In this document: positions 53,836 through 64,000 of the stretch, one piece after another
How the letters are laid out: each line of letters opens with the position of its first letter
Numbering within the stretch: the stretch's first letter is position 1
DNA from: Siniperca chuatsi
Taxonomy: Eukaryota > Chordata > Actinopteri > Centrarchiformes > Sinipercidae
DNA: 64,000 bases
Assembly: GCF_020085105.1 (NCBI RefSeq)
Contig: NC_058044.1
Location: forward strand, 24,797,206-24,861,205
Direction: 5' to 3'
The notes under the pieces: generated by a model
Seen by the model: the letters and a program-made list of their open reading frames with translations, nothing else
Databases searched by the model: none
Told to the model about the DNA's origin: nothing
Made by a program: the position numbers and the translations under genes

Positions 53836-55809
53836 ATGCACGATACTCTGCTGCGAGTGTTTGTGGTGGCTCTGGGTCTCCTAACGTATCCATGGGATGA
53901 CCCCGGGGTTGAGGAATGGGATGATATCACCACAGTGGGCATGCAAAAGCATGAAGAGAGGCTGCTGAGAGGAGGAGAAAAACTGGACCACGAAATGGCA
54001 CCTGTCAGTGAGGAAATGACATATGCTGACAACAAAGGGCCTGGGGATCAGATTCCAAAGGAACATCAGTCTAGTCAACATGACACTGAAAAAGATAAAA
54101 TGTCAGTCTTAGCAGATGTGACTGTCGCTAAACAAGATTCAGGGGAAGACAGTGCTGACTACCAATTACCAGAAGGAGGACATTTTATAACAAATTTGGA
54201 TCGGCAACAAAACTCTGAAAGTGAACCTGAGACCGCTCTGAAGACCTCACAAATTGACCATAAGCAAAAGGGAAATTTACAGCTGGACATGAAGAATAAA
54301 CAGGGAGAAGACTTCCAGACTGATGGCTCTTTTAGAGACCCAAGCAGACCACAAGGTCAACATGAAAATCCTGAGGAGAAGGAAGTGTTCAGCTCCAAAG
54401 AACAAGAATCACCTCTGTCACATCTTCACACCAAGACATCAGAAAATGAAACTTCAAAGAAGGCCATCGCTGACTGGGAGAAGGATTACCTCTGGTACAT
54501 ATGGAACCTATTCTCCATCATTTCCATGATTCGCTTCTTTAGGAAATACCTAGGGAGATATTCCCAAAAGAAGCAAGAAGAAACCAGGGCCTTCCCAGTG
54601 ACCTGCACCGCTGCTGAAGTGCCACTACCAGACAGCGAGACTCTGCAGCAATTTCATTCTAAATGTATTCACACCTCATCTGGTAACAAGTGGGGGGAGG
54701 ATGAGTTTTTGGAGGGGTTTGCAAATGATCTATTGGATGCCATGAGGAGTGTCTGTGATAGAAATGGCAGTATGGTGATTGGGGACTTTCAGATGGTAGA
54801 TGTGTGTGATATCATCGTCCCCTTTACCCCACCTGAGCCGTATAGTTTTCAGTGTCTGCTCTGGAACAACCAGGCAAGTGACCTGCTGCTAGATATGCAA
54901 GTCTGTGGTCAAATAAAACTGGTGGAAAATATGAAAGTGCCAAATGGCTGCCACTGTCAGTCTCCTGATGCAGATGATATGGTTTGCCTGCTGCATTGTG
55001 AGACTGAGAAAGTAAAGACAAAAATTACTGATGTTTGTGATGGCCTTCTTTGCATGAAGAACTCCCCATTCCTGTCAAAATCACAGGTTACCAGATGGTT
55101 TCAGAGCACGATCAAACAAGCATGGGCACTGATTTCACACAAGTATGAGTTTGAGCTGAACATTCGCTACATTGATGCGCCAGGTGCTCTGGTAGTGCGA
55201 TTCAGATCAGGGAAGAAGCTTAGCTTCAGTATGAATCCTGTGGTTAAATTCACTGATTCTCATTTCTTCATTACGCCTTGCTCCCCCAAGAACTTGGATA
55301 CTTTCTGGCCACTCTCCCTGACCAATTATCAGGACAGTTTCCTAGAACACATCTCTAAACGCCTACCTGAAAATTCATGCCACAGACAAACTCTTGAAAT
55401 TGCATATTTCCTTCACAGGAGACAGACAGCACTGTCAGGAAGTAGTGCTCTCAATGATTCTCATTTCAAAACTGCACTAATGCATCTGCTTTTGATGCGA
55501 GACCCATCCCAGTGGAAACCCAACCATGTTTCTTGTAGACTACGAGATTTAATGACCTTTATTGAGAGAAGCCTCGAGAAAAAGCTGTTGCACCATGTTC
55601 TTATTGGGAACCCTCTGACTCGGAACATTATTGAACTTCCTGCTGAATTTACTCAAGCAAGTTCAGTGAATCTCTTCTATCCCCTTGTGGTACACAACTG
55701 TATCTACAGAAATGCTGTATTGCATTTCCAGGAAATGCTTAGAAATGCACACATGCTGATACATGATTATGTTGACAAGTGTTGCAACAGTGCTAATTGT
55801 TCCATGTAA
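53836..55809 (+). CDS. itprip: ITPRIP, IP3-receptor-interacting Mab-21 family protein
   Basis: ITPRIP (DANGER) binds the inositol trisphosphate receptor and dampens its calcium release. It belongs to the Mab-21/nucleotidyltransferase-fold family. One coding exon encodes 657 aa. I chose the ATG at 53836 because it follows a splice acceptor (ends 53823) and starts a hydrophobic leader, MHDTLLRVFVVALGLLTYP. The in-frame ATG at 53764 would be intronic. A long, highly acidic Glu/Gln/Lys spacer (about 25-210) precedes a second hydrophobic segment WYIWNLFSIISMI. The conserved C-terminal domain contains EFLEGFANDLLDAMRS, VPFTPPEPYSF, HKYEFELN, FRSGKKLSF and HFKTALMHLLLMRD. Human ITPRIP is 547 aa; the extra length is in the spacer. 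Paralogues ITPRIPL1/2 fit less well because of VPFTPPEPY. Confidence 0.88.
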   Translation: MHDTLLRVFVVALGLLTYPWDDPGVEEWDDITTVGMQKHEERLLRGGEKLDHEMAPVSEEMTYADNKGPGDQIPKEHQSSQHDTEKDKMSVLADVTVAKQDSGEDSADYQLPEGGHFITNLDRQQNSESEPETALKTSQIDHKQKGNLQLDMKNKQGEDFQTDGSFRDPSRPQGQHENPEEKEVFSSKEQESPLSHLHTKTSENETSKKAIADWEKDYLWYIWNLFSIISMIRFFRKYLGRYSQKKQEETRAFPVTCTAAEVPLPDSETLQQFHSKCIHTSSGNKWGEDEFLEGFANDLLDAMRSVCDRNGSMVIGDFQMVDVCDIIVPFTPPEPYSFQCLLWNNQASDLLLDMQVCGQIKLVENMKVPNGCHCQSPDADDMVCLLHCETEKVKTKITDVCDGLLCMKNSPFLSKSQVTRWFQSTIKQAWALISHKYEFELNIRYIDAPGALVVRFRSGKKLSFSMNPVVKFTDSHFFITPCSPKNLDTFWPLSLTNYQDSFLEHISKRLPENSCHRQTLEIAYFLHRRQTALSGSSALNDSHFKTALMHLLLMRDPSQWKPNHVSCRLRDLMTFIERSLEKKLLHHVLIGNPLTRNIIELPAEFTQASSVNLFYPLVVHNCIYRNAVLHFQEMLRNAHMLIHDYVDKCCNSANCSM

Positions 55810-55892
55810 AAAAAACCCAACATGTACAAATTTGAATTTTTTATCTCTTGTCATGACAGTTCAATAGAGCAAGTAATTTAAAATTCAGAATT

Positions 55893-58800
55893 TCAGTAAT
55901 CATGCTCCCAGTGGTCTAGGAAGTCTTTATGCTCTGCCATGTCAGGGTCCTCCAAATTGAGTGAGTCAACATCAAAGGATTTCATCTGAGGGTCAGCCTC
56001 TGCATCGCCATCCTTGCTGCTCAGAACCTTCCAAGGGTGACTGGAGATGATCTTCCCAGTAGCTGTTGAAAGAACATAAATTCCAAGCCTTAAAAAGTCA
56101 TGGTAGAGTAGTGCTAAGTAAGGAGTCATTTTATGCTCTAAGATGCTGGAAGATTGCCTGATGTCCAAGGGATAAGCACTTTGTATTTGTCAAAATTGCC
56201 TACATTAAAACAAAATGCTTCATTAATTGACTGATTTGCAACAGCTCTGTGCCAAGTTGAGGAGAAAGTCTAAAGCAACTGCATGTCATACCAACAAGTT
56301 GTCAAATTCTGTTTCTTGAAAGTGTAAACGTACCTTTAGGGTGTGCTGAGGAGCAGGTTGATGCACAGTGGTGGCACACAGAGTGATAACCGTACAGCTC
56401 CTGCCATCTAAAACCATAAACAGGGTTACCAGGTCTTGAAATACCAGCTGGCAAACTGACTAAACAGCAACAACCACAACAGGTGGCAATATCCAACTAC
56501 AACTGAGTGCTGACAAAAAGCTTAGTTTTGGCCATCAAGCACACATGAAACATTCATCCTACAAGACCTTCAAAAGTAAGCTAACGCTACTTGGAGGTTT
56601 TACTTTAGCCAGAGTCAACTCACTTTTTGGTAGCTTGATCATAATTGCAAGCCTTTGAATTTTGAGTCGGAGTAAGTTTCCCCATTGAGATCTCACAGTG
56701 CATGTAGAGTTGCTGAAAGACATTGACATGTTTCAGTGTCAGTATACATTTGACAGCATAGAGCTCTGTACCACTTAACACTTGACAGTACCTGTGATGA
56801 AGCATGAGTGGAAACATGGCCCTTGAAAATCAAGGCACCCACACTGAATTTCTGGACCATCTTTGAGGCACAAGTGAGGAACTTTGACTGTTTAGTCACC
56901 TTGCCATCAATCATGCAGCTGCAATGAGAGAGAATATGCACGTCACCTCTAACCACCAAGTGACATGCCCATTGTAAACTGAAATAATTTAAATCTTACC
57001 CATGGTTGTCAATGACTGTATATTTAGGATATGAGTTGGGGTTTTTTGAGGCAGTCATGAAGCACTTGTGGATGTACAGCCTCTGATCGCCAGACCCTGA
57101 AAGGTGGCCACATCGCTTTGCCTCAAAGTACATTGGCTGGCCCAAGGTGTAGGTTTTGGTACCAGTGATTTCCTTCCCTGATGCTGTGGAAAAGGGGGAT
57201 GTCAGTCACTGGACAATTTTAGATACTTACAAATTAAGAGGGCTGCTGCATATGTTTGTGGGGAAATATTTGATCCCTGCCAAGTCTGTTAACAGTACTT
57301 TTAGTATACACTAAAGTATTGTTTGCATGTAGCAATTTACACCTTCAAATGCTTATGGCAGCTAACAGCTTGATATGGCAGCATGAAAAATTGTAAATAA
57401 AAATTTCTATGGACTAAAGAGTTGGTCTCAGCTTTGACTTTCTGAATGCATCTTTCCTATTTGAGTCAGTTACAGGAGTGCATTTAGTGCAAATGAAGCT
57501 TAAGTCCCAATGTAGACTTTGTCCCACAAGCTTTGTAAATTTCCTTTGCCTGTTTAAGATTAAGTAACCCAATTTATACCTTAGTATTTATCATGCTCTG
57601 TCCACATTTTAAGCTGCCATTTTTCACCATGTTACCTAACTGACTTCAAGGATATTGTACAATGTATTGTTTTCCCACTTACTAGTAAAGGTGCATTATC
57701 TAAATTTTTGAGCAGCACATTCAGGTTAAGTATTTTTGTGCATTTGCATCACTTGCAGACATTGTTAGAGGCCTTGCTCCCTTCTGCTATTTGAGCTTTG
57801 CTTTTAATTAGAAAAAAGCCTTGTGCTGAAACACTGGTCAGCAGCTTTGTATGTTAGAAGAATGCTAGCACATGTGAACATGAATCAATTGACTTAGAAA
57901 AAGAGAACATACCATCTTGAGTAGCAAGGGTGAAACAATTTTTTTGTTTGAGTGCTTTGAAAATTATGCCTCCCTGTAATACAGGATAGAAGCCAACTGC
58001 ATAGGAGTTGAAAAACCTGCAACAGTCAAGTGAAAACTCACATTAAGACAGAAGTTGAAAGTGAGAACAGCAGTTATTGATTGCCATGTAGTTTAACAGT
58101 ATGGCAAGTGTTGGTAGCTAGGTGATACATACCTAGACTTAATTCTTATACAATCTGGCTAAAAGTAAAGAAACCTTACCTGGGAAATTTACACTGCAGG
58201 GGAATGTCAAATGGCATGTCCCTTAAAACTGGAGAGGTTGGCTTGTAGTGGAGCACATTGCGAACAGACCAATAATCTGCATGACTCTAGAACAAACATT
58301 TCTGTGTTAGTTGCAGTTAGTCAAAATTAAGTAGATTATTGAAACTAAAGACAGAAATGAGTAGCATTTACCAACCTCTTTCTTGAACCCACAGTTAGTT
58401 TTCAGAAGGTACAGGAGGTAGTAGTGGGCATTGGTACCTTGATTAACAGGACAGGTGCCTAGTGTCAAATATTTGTATGCATCCATAGTCTTGAAGATCT
58501 CTCTCCTGATCCTTACATATATTCTGTCAACATGGCACAGGATTTCAACCAATGCCATTCTGGCTATTCTTTTTTCACTTTCTAGAGTAGGGGTAGCTGT
58601 CACAAGCGATATTTCCTTGATCAAGTCAGGGAGGGGTCTGGCACCCTTTTCTGGCTTGAAGACTTCTTCATGGTCCTCGGAAGCTGAGACAGTCACATAC
58701 TGAGGAACATTCATGGCTTCAGGTGTTGAAGAGTCGCTACCAGATGCACTCTTCAAGAATTTTGTTTCACGTGGAGGGGTTTGCATCATTTCTTCACCTA

Positions 58801-58933
58801 TCACTGTCTCCATTCTCTCCCACTCTAATTCAGGATCCTGCACAGACGGGTCATCCCCAGCACTACTTCTAAACTGATAACTATAGGCAGAACAAAACAG
58901 CAATAATACAAGCCCAGCATGCAACACCTCCAT
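55893..58933 (-). CDS. ZP3-type egg envelope (zona pellucida) protein
   Basis: This is a secreted structural glycoprotein of the egg coat, ZP3 subfamily; which teleost zp3 paralogue is not determined. Eight minus-strand exons join in phase: 58376-58933, 58180-58286, 57913-58016, 57000-57183, 56792-56918, 56624-56712, 56334-56407 and 55893-56062, giving 470 aa. A signal peptide MEVLHAGLVLLLFCSAYSYQ is followed by about 110 residues of acidic, Ser/Thr-rich unique sequence. ZP-N has four cysteines in ILCHVD, LGTCPVN, TNCGFKK and LQCKFP. ZP-C contains the ZP3 hallmark YTVIDNHGCMIDGK, MHCEISMGK, KACNYDQATKKW and a CHHC/TC cluster. No dibasic furin site and no membrane anchor follow; the tail is acidic and ends EHDY. 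The exon 1 donor (GAG|GTTGGT) is weak but is the only in-phase choice. Confidence 0.9.
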
Positions 58934-59006
58934 TTTCACTCCAGAAGCTGCCTCCCACTGAAGCTGACCCCTCACCTAAACAGGTTGTGTATGAAAGTGG
59001 TGGTTT

Positions 59007-59061
59007 CACCTGGCTTTTGTACTCTGCAATCAAGCGAGAATTCCCACAGCTGCTGCAAATG
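59007..59061 (-). promoter_or_regulatory. Promoter of the ZP3-like gene with TATA-like box and E-boxes
   Basis: On the minus strand a TATA-like TACAAAAG (59014-59021) lies about 80 bp above the ATG. E-boxes are present at 59007-59012 (CAGGTG), 59047-59052 (CAGCTG) and 59056-59061 (CATTTG). Oocyte-specific zp genes are known to depend on an E-box bound by FIGLA close to the TATA box. The arrangement is consistent with oocyte expression, but the factor is inferred. Confidence 0.5.
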
Positions 59062-59175
59062 CCAATCAAGAACAACCAATGAGAGGTGACCAATACCTTT
59101 CTCTGTATCTGTCATACACCAGTGTGGGGTTGTAAAGTATATGATACTGTGACAGTTCCTGATCCATTTCAATCC

Positions 59176-59300
59176 AATGGTATAATTCAATTCCATTCAG
59201 TTTTATTGATATAGTGCCAATTCACCACAGAAGTTATCTCATTGCACTTTTCCTATAGAGCTCTTTATAATATTACTTACAGAGACCCAACAATAACGTG
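59176..59300 (+). repeat. TTTTATTGATATAGTGCCAA-type interspersed repeat
   Basis: The block ATTCAGTTTTATTGATATAG followed by TGCCAATTCACCACAG and AGTTATCTCATTGCAC matches the body of one of the commonest short interspersed repeats of fish (consensus TTTATATAGCGCCAA...). It lies between the ZP3-like gene and rab40c. The rest of 59,300-59,690 is AT-rich with nothing recognised. Confidence 0.6.
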
Positions 59301-59694
59301 GAAAATATAGTATAAATGAAATCAGTCAATTCAATTTACTCAATACATTGAGTCCAATTACCTTTTTCCCTCCTTGTTGAGGCAACAGCAGAGCATTCCC
59401 CCCCCCAATTTCAATTAAACGTGTATACATGCATACATAGCATAAGGGTGACAGTATTAAATATAAAAAATAAAATACCTTGTATTAGAATTACATATCA
59501 AATAAACATGAGACATAAAATTATGATAAAGCTAAAATAAAAAGGTTCAAAAGGCAGTTACCTTACTGAAATCTTTAAAAATAATTCCCGAAGTAGCTTT
59601 TGAAAACTTGGTCTCATGAATATTAAATCAGGCAAATAAAATAAGTAAATTAACAATAAGTTGTAAAATATTATTTTGTGTTATTTTTTTAAAT

Positions 59695-60273
59695 CATGCC
59701 CGGATGTTACGCAGCTAATGATGTCAATACCAGGAAGTTCCAACACAGTACATCCATGGGCTAGACGTTGTCTCGTTGGCTTTTTTTCTTTATAAACATA
59801 TTGAAACAATCGTGTTTGGGTTAGTAGAGTATCGTTTTATGTAGGACTAAACAGTTTCGTTTTTACTTTGTATCCTCTGTTTGTGCTAGAATGCGTTATT
59901 ATCGTTGTGTTAGCTGGCTAGCTAACAAGCCAGCTAACAGCTAGTTAAGGTTGTTTTGATTATTAACGTGAACATTAACGTTACATCCACGGTGTCTGGA
60001 CTCCGCTTTCGGCGCTAGTAACGTACACGGACAGGGTTGCTTGATATAGTCCAGTCGAATCAGGAAATTATTTTATGTGTTTGACGTTACAAAGGACAGA
60101 CTTGATGTAAATCGTGGGTAGTGCACCAGCTAGCTGGTTAGTTAACGTCAAACGGCGGTCGCCTAGCTTCAGCTACCACAGTTAGGGACAGTCTGGTTTG
60201 TCCCTTGCCCCCAACAGTAGACGTCTGGCGAGCTTATAAAGCTCTCTGTGAACCGGATCCAATGCGTGGGATG
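59695..60273 (+). promoter_or_regulatory. rab40c upstream region and 5' UTR
   Basis: A TGATGTCA CRE-like site lies at about 59,719-59,726. A perfect hairpin has 11-bp arms GTTAGCTGGCT (59909-59919) and AGCCAGCTAAC (59928-59938). Several AACGTTA/GTTAACG words occur at 59,960-60,150. No TATA box is obvious. The 5' UTR must end at the ATG at 60274; its start is unknown. Confidence 0.4.
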
Positions 60274-62626
60274 ATGGGGACCCAGAGTAGTCCTGTCAAG
60301 AGTTACGATTATCTCCTGAAATTTCTTTTGGTGGGAGACAGCGATGTCGGAAAGGGGGAAATCTTGGACAGTTTGCAAGACGGATCAGTAGAGTCTCCCT
60401 ATGCCTACAGCAGTGGTGAGTAACTATCTCTGCTTTTGTTCAGTTGTTAAGAATTCAGTTAAAAAGCCTAGAATGACCAGCATTAACTAGCTTTGTGTGG
60501 ATTGTGTGCAATCTCAGGGATTGATTACAAGACCACCACAATTCTGCTGGATGGGAGAAGAGTGAAATTAGAGTTATGGTAAGTGTTTTTAGCAATAAAG
60601 AATCAAGTCATTAGTGGCTGCAGTAATGAACAAACCCATAGCATATTCAGCTCTACTTACATACTCGTGTGTGTTTCTTCAACAGGGACACATCTGGGCA
60701 AGGCAGATTCTGCACCATCTTCAGGTCTTACTCTCGTGGCGCACAGGTGAGGACTTATAGAGCAACTATGGTGTTTTTCCCTCATTATGTAATTTTGTAT
60801 ATATGTCAACATGTTTGGCTTTTATTCCACAGGGCATCCTGCTTGTATATGACATCACTAACGGCTGGTCGTTTGATGGCATTGACCGCTGGATCCGGGA
60901 AATTGACGAGGTAATCCCATTGAATCCATTTGTGGTTGACAAAGAAATACAGAAAATGCATGGGAACGTTAGTTAGTGCAGCTAAGAATGAGAAATGCGG
61001 AATAGCTCTTAGAAATCCTGTTTAAGAGATACAACAGAATTTGGTAACATTACCTAAATATAGCAACAATATTGTTTATTTCCTTCAGCATGCCCCAGGC
61101 GTACCCAGGATCCTGGTGGGCAACCGGCTTCACCTGGCTTTTAAGCGGCAGGTGCCAACAGAGCAGGCAAGGGCTTATGCAGAAAAGAACAGCATGACTT
61201 TCTTTGAGGTCAGTCCGCTGTGCAACTTCAACGTCATTGAATCCTTCACTGAACTTTCACGCATTGTGCTGATGAGGCATGGGATGGAGAAATTCTGGAG
61301 GCCCAACAGAGGTGAGCTGGTTAATCATTTTTGCATACCAATTCTGTCAGATTAAGAATGTATGCTTTTTTTTTTCTATTGTAGAAAAACAAAACATGTT
61401 GGCAGAAAGTTTCATTTGTTCAGATTTTGAGAGATTAGCCTCTGCATGAATGCAATTACATTTGAAAAACTCAAAAGCATTGTGAATTCCCTGAAACAGT
61501 GTACTAGTTACTCTGGATAATCCACTGTCCTCGCGGTCAACAGTTTTCATTGGGATTCGTTTTTTTGGTAGAAAGTAGTTCCAGTGAAAGCCATTCAATG
61601 CAAGGTCTGTGGACTATCCAGCGTAATCCTGACATTGTTTCTGGAAAGACACACTGCTCTTGAGTGTAATGAAGTATGTATAGCTGTTGTTTAGTTACAT
61701 TTTCATGGTACTTCACAATGCCAATTTTCATGAAATGGCACTTCAGAATCCACTTTTTACTTGTCCTGTCAGTCCGAAAAGACATTCCAACTTACAAAGT
61801 TACAGCCTCTGTAATTATTAAAAAAAAAAAAAAAAAAAAGCTTTTGTCTTTCAGATGTGTTTTTTTCCCTGACAAAATGGCATGAAAATGTGGCATCACA
61901 TGAGTACAGCAAAAATAGTATTTGTCACATGGTTGAACTACCACATCATCGCCAAAATCGAATTATTTAAAAGTCTTTCAAATCTATACATTATTCTTTT
62001 AGATATCTTGCTGTTAGACAAACAGGTGTGTAAGTGTAAGCATTGTCCAAATTCATTGTTGGAGAGCTTGAGAAGAGACTGGGGAAAAAAAAGAAGAGAA
62101 AACTGCTCTGAGTTAACAAAATAAAGCTTAAATATTTAACAGCATGAAACAAAAACAAAATTTAGAGAAGTGAAAATCTTTTTTTGTGATGTCCAAATAG
62201 TACGGATGAACATGGACACACTGAAAATATGTATTGAAGAATAATCTCTGGCGCCTGCAGCCAAACTTTAGGGAGTATCTGACATGACATTCAGTCGTAA
62301 CATCAGCATTTTCTTGCTCCACAGTCTTCAGCCTCCAAGATCTGTGCTGCCGTTCCATCGTCTCCTGCACACCGGTGCACCTTATTGACAAACTGCCCCT
62401 CCCTGTGGCCATCAAGTCCCACCTCAAGTCTTTCTCTATGGCCAACGGCATGAATGCAGTCATGATGCATGGACGCTCCTACTCAGTGGCTAACAGTGCA
62501 GCCTCGGGTGGTAGCAGTGGCGGAAGCAAAGCCAACAGTCTCAAACGCTCAAAGTCCTTCAGGCCTCCACAGAGTCCTCCAAAGGACTCGTCGTCTTCCT
62601 CTAAGGGGAACTGTAAGATTTCATAG
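60274..62626 (+). CDS. rab40c: RAB40C, SOCS-box small GTPase
   Basis: RAB40C is a Rab-like GTPase that carries a SOCS box and serves as substrate receptor of a Cullin-5 ubiquitin ligase at membranes. Six coding exons (60274-60415, 60518-60578, 60686-60746, 60833-60910, 61089-61311, 62325-62626) give 288 aa (human 281). I chose the third of three nearby in-frame ATGs (60262, 60271, 60274) because [14 protein letters not shown] matches the mammalian start. G1 is GDSDVGKG and G3 is WDTSGQGRF. The usual NKxD is replaced by GNRLHLA, as in all RAB40 proteins. The SOCS box spans about residues 175-230 ([24 protein letters not shown]). The tail is Ser/Lys-rich and ends CKIS, a CaaX-type prenylation motif. 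Confidence 0.96.
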
Positions 62627-64000
62627 TGAGGGAGTGGACTAATGGTTGCCTCCATAGGACCAGTATTAAAGGCGTTGTTGCTCCAAGAGGTCACGAGACC
62701 ACAGAAGAGCATGGAGAGCTACCAGCAACCTTCAACAGAAATGGATATGTTACATTGACCTATGGATGGACCTTTGGCCCAACTTGGATGGTCGGATTGG
62801 TTTCTGTTCTCTTTGCGCTTGCTGGTGCCATCTTGTGGATGTCCGTTTACTCGTACTCTTAACTACAGAGGCTCACTGTGATCAAGTACAAGAACAAGAT
62901 TTCCCTGGGACCAACAGATGTGAATCAAGGATTATCACTCACCTCTTAACACTACAAATGAGTGGAGGGACATTAGCTAGCTTTTATTCGGAAAATGATT
63001 GTTTATCGTATTTAAAATTGGACTTGAAGTTGTAAATATACTGTTTGTGTTTTGGTCTGTGTTTGGTAATTGATCTTGGAGGGGAGCTTTTTATGCTTGT
63101 TTTGTCTTGAATGTTTTGGGAGACCTGCTTTGGTGTACAACTTATCTGTGTGTTTTATGCCTTTTGTCTACCGTAGAAAATTCCCTTTGCAACCTCAAGG
63201 GTGCTGAGCTACTTATTTAAAACTCAGATTAGTTAAGCTTTAAATAAGACTGGCTTAAATTGAATGTCATGAGAAGAGCGGGGCTAGTTTCCCAGACAGA
63301 CTAGTAATGGACTTAAGAAAATGTAAACAAGGTTAGTCGAGCCAAGTTGTCTTGTTTTGAGGACTTCCTGCTGTGCCGCTGTGCTCCTAAATTCTAGCCC
63401 AAATGAATTCACCCTCCATCCCCATCAGTCATTGGTTTGAACATCTGTTGACTTTCTCAGGCCATTTTTGCCTCTAAATCTAATATCCTTAGTTGTGGCT
63501 TTAAGTGGTTTAAACCACCAACAGCATGATCAATTTAAATCTATGGACTCGTAGGGGCAATTCAGACATTGCTTGGTGCTGACGAGGAAGCCTTGTACAA
63601 ATGCAGATGCACAGATTGTTTGCTTAGTTGTGGCGTTTTGTCTTCAGGAAGTGCTGCAGTCATGTCTGAGTCCTTAACAGGAATTTGTAAACTGACTGGA
63701 CATTGGTGAGGGGGATATTTTAATTTTATTTCTCTTTGGATTTTTTATGCATATGCTATGTATTTATGAATGTAAAACAATATTCATCTGCTACTTTTCT
63801 GTGGCCATGTGTTAATATGTGGGACTGTAAGAATCAGAGGTGGAAAGTCATTGGGTACATCTTCTACTGTAAGATTTTCACTGAGCCTTGCTCCTTGTCT
63901 GAGTATTTGTACTTTTGCTGCTTAAGTTAATTCTTATTTTCCAAAAAATGTATTGTGGACATTGGGTTAACAATGCAAGAACCATGTAATGTCAGATGAA
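62627..64000 (+). other. rab40c 3' UTR and downstream sequence
   Basis: No further gene is supported. The stretch after the stop looks like a long 3' UTR, but I found no canonical AATAAA on the plus strand before the window ends. The transcript end may therefore lie outside or use a variant signal. A 78-codon frame at 62,626-62,862 has a hydrophobic end but no ATG before its last third and overlaps the stop codon in another frame. Confidence 0.5.
63835..64000 (+). repeat. Start of an AGAGGTGGAAAGT-type interspersed repeat, cut by the window end
   Basis: AGAGGTGGAAAGTCATTGGG followed by TACATC and GAGTATTTGTACTTTTGCTG is the typical left end of the common teleost element also represented at 15,650-15,795. 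The right end lies beyond the window. Confidence 0.55.

Noticed and set aside
62626-62862. 78-codon frame with a hydrophobic end just after rab40c
   Set aside because: No ATG until its last third, it is in a different frame from rab40c, and readthrough of TAG would hit TGA at once. It is treated as 3' UTR.

Overview
The window is a 64 kb piece of a teleost (probably percomorph) chromosome. Genes are multi-exon with GT-AG introns. The block taf5 - atp5mk - pdcd11 - calhm1 matches the gene neighbourhood of human 10q24-q25. The intergenic DNA is full of short repeats typical of spiny-rayed fish. Nothing bacterial, viral or plasmid-like is present.

Layout. Positions 1-17,640 form a gene desert of short interspersed repeats, microsatellites and one striking pair of 253-bp inverted repeats 4 kb apart. 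From 17.6 kb the window is gene-dense. The order is taf5 (+), atp5mk (-, encoding DAPIT), pdcd11 (+, RRP5), an rnf122 RING ligase (-), calhm1 (-), itprip (+, one coding exon), a ZP3-type egg-coat gene (-) and rab40c (+). I could rebuild all eight coding sequences exon by exon with consistent reading phase: 749, 58, about 1813, 155, 352, 657, 470 and 288 aa. No tRNA, rRNA, snoRNA or CRISPR-like feature was recognised.

How the genes relate. They do not form one pathway; the synteny is what they share. atp5mk and pdcd11 share a head-to-head promoter. taf5/atp5mk, pdcd11/rnf122 and itprip/ZP3-like are tail-to-tail with very tight or overlapping 3' ends. Functions include TFIID/SAGA transcription (TAF5), ATP synthase dimer stability (DAPIT), pre-rRNA processing (RRP5), two ubiquitin-ligase components (RNF122, RAB40C), a voltage-gated ATP-release channel (CALHM1), IP3-receptor modulation (ITPRIP) and egg envelope structure (ZP3-like).

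The points most worth a second look are a probable U12-type intron in pdcd11, a pdcd11 3' splice site made almost entirely of TG repeats, the 253-bp inverted repeats, and the forced 3' overlap between itprip and the ZP3-like gene. I did not find a wholly new biological system; this is an ordinary vertebrate neighbourhood with some unusual sequence architecture.
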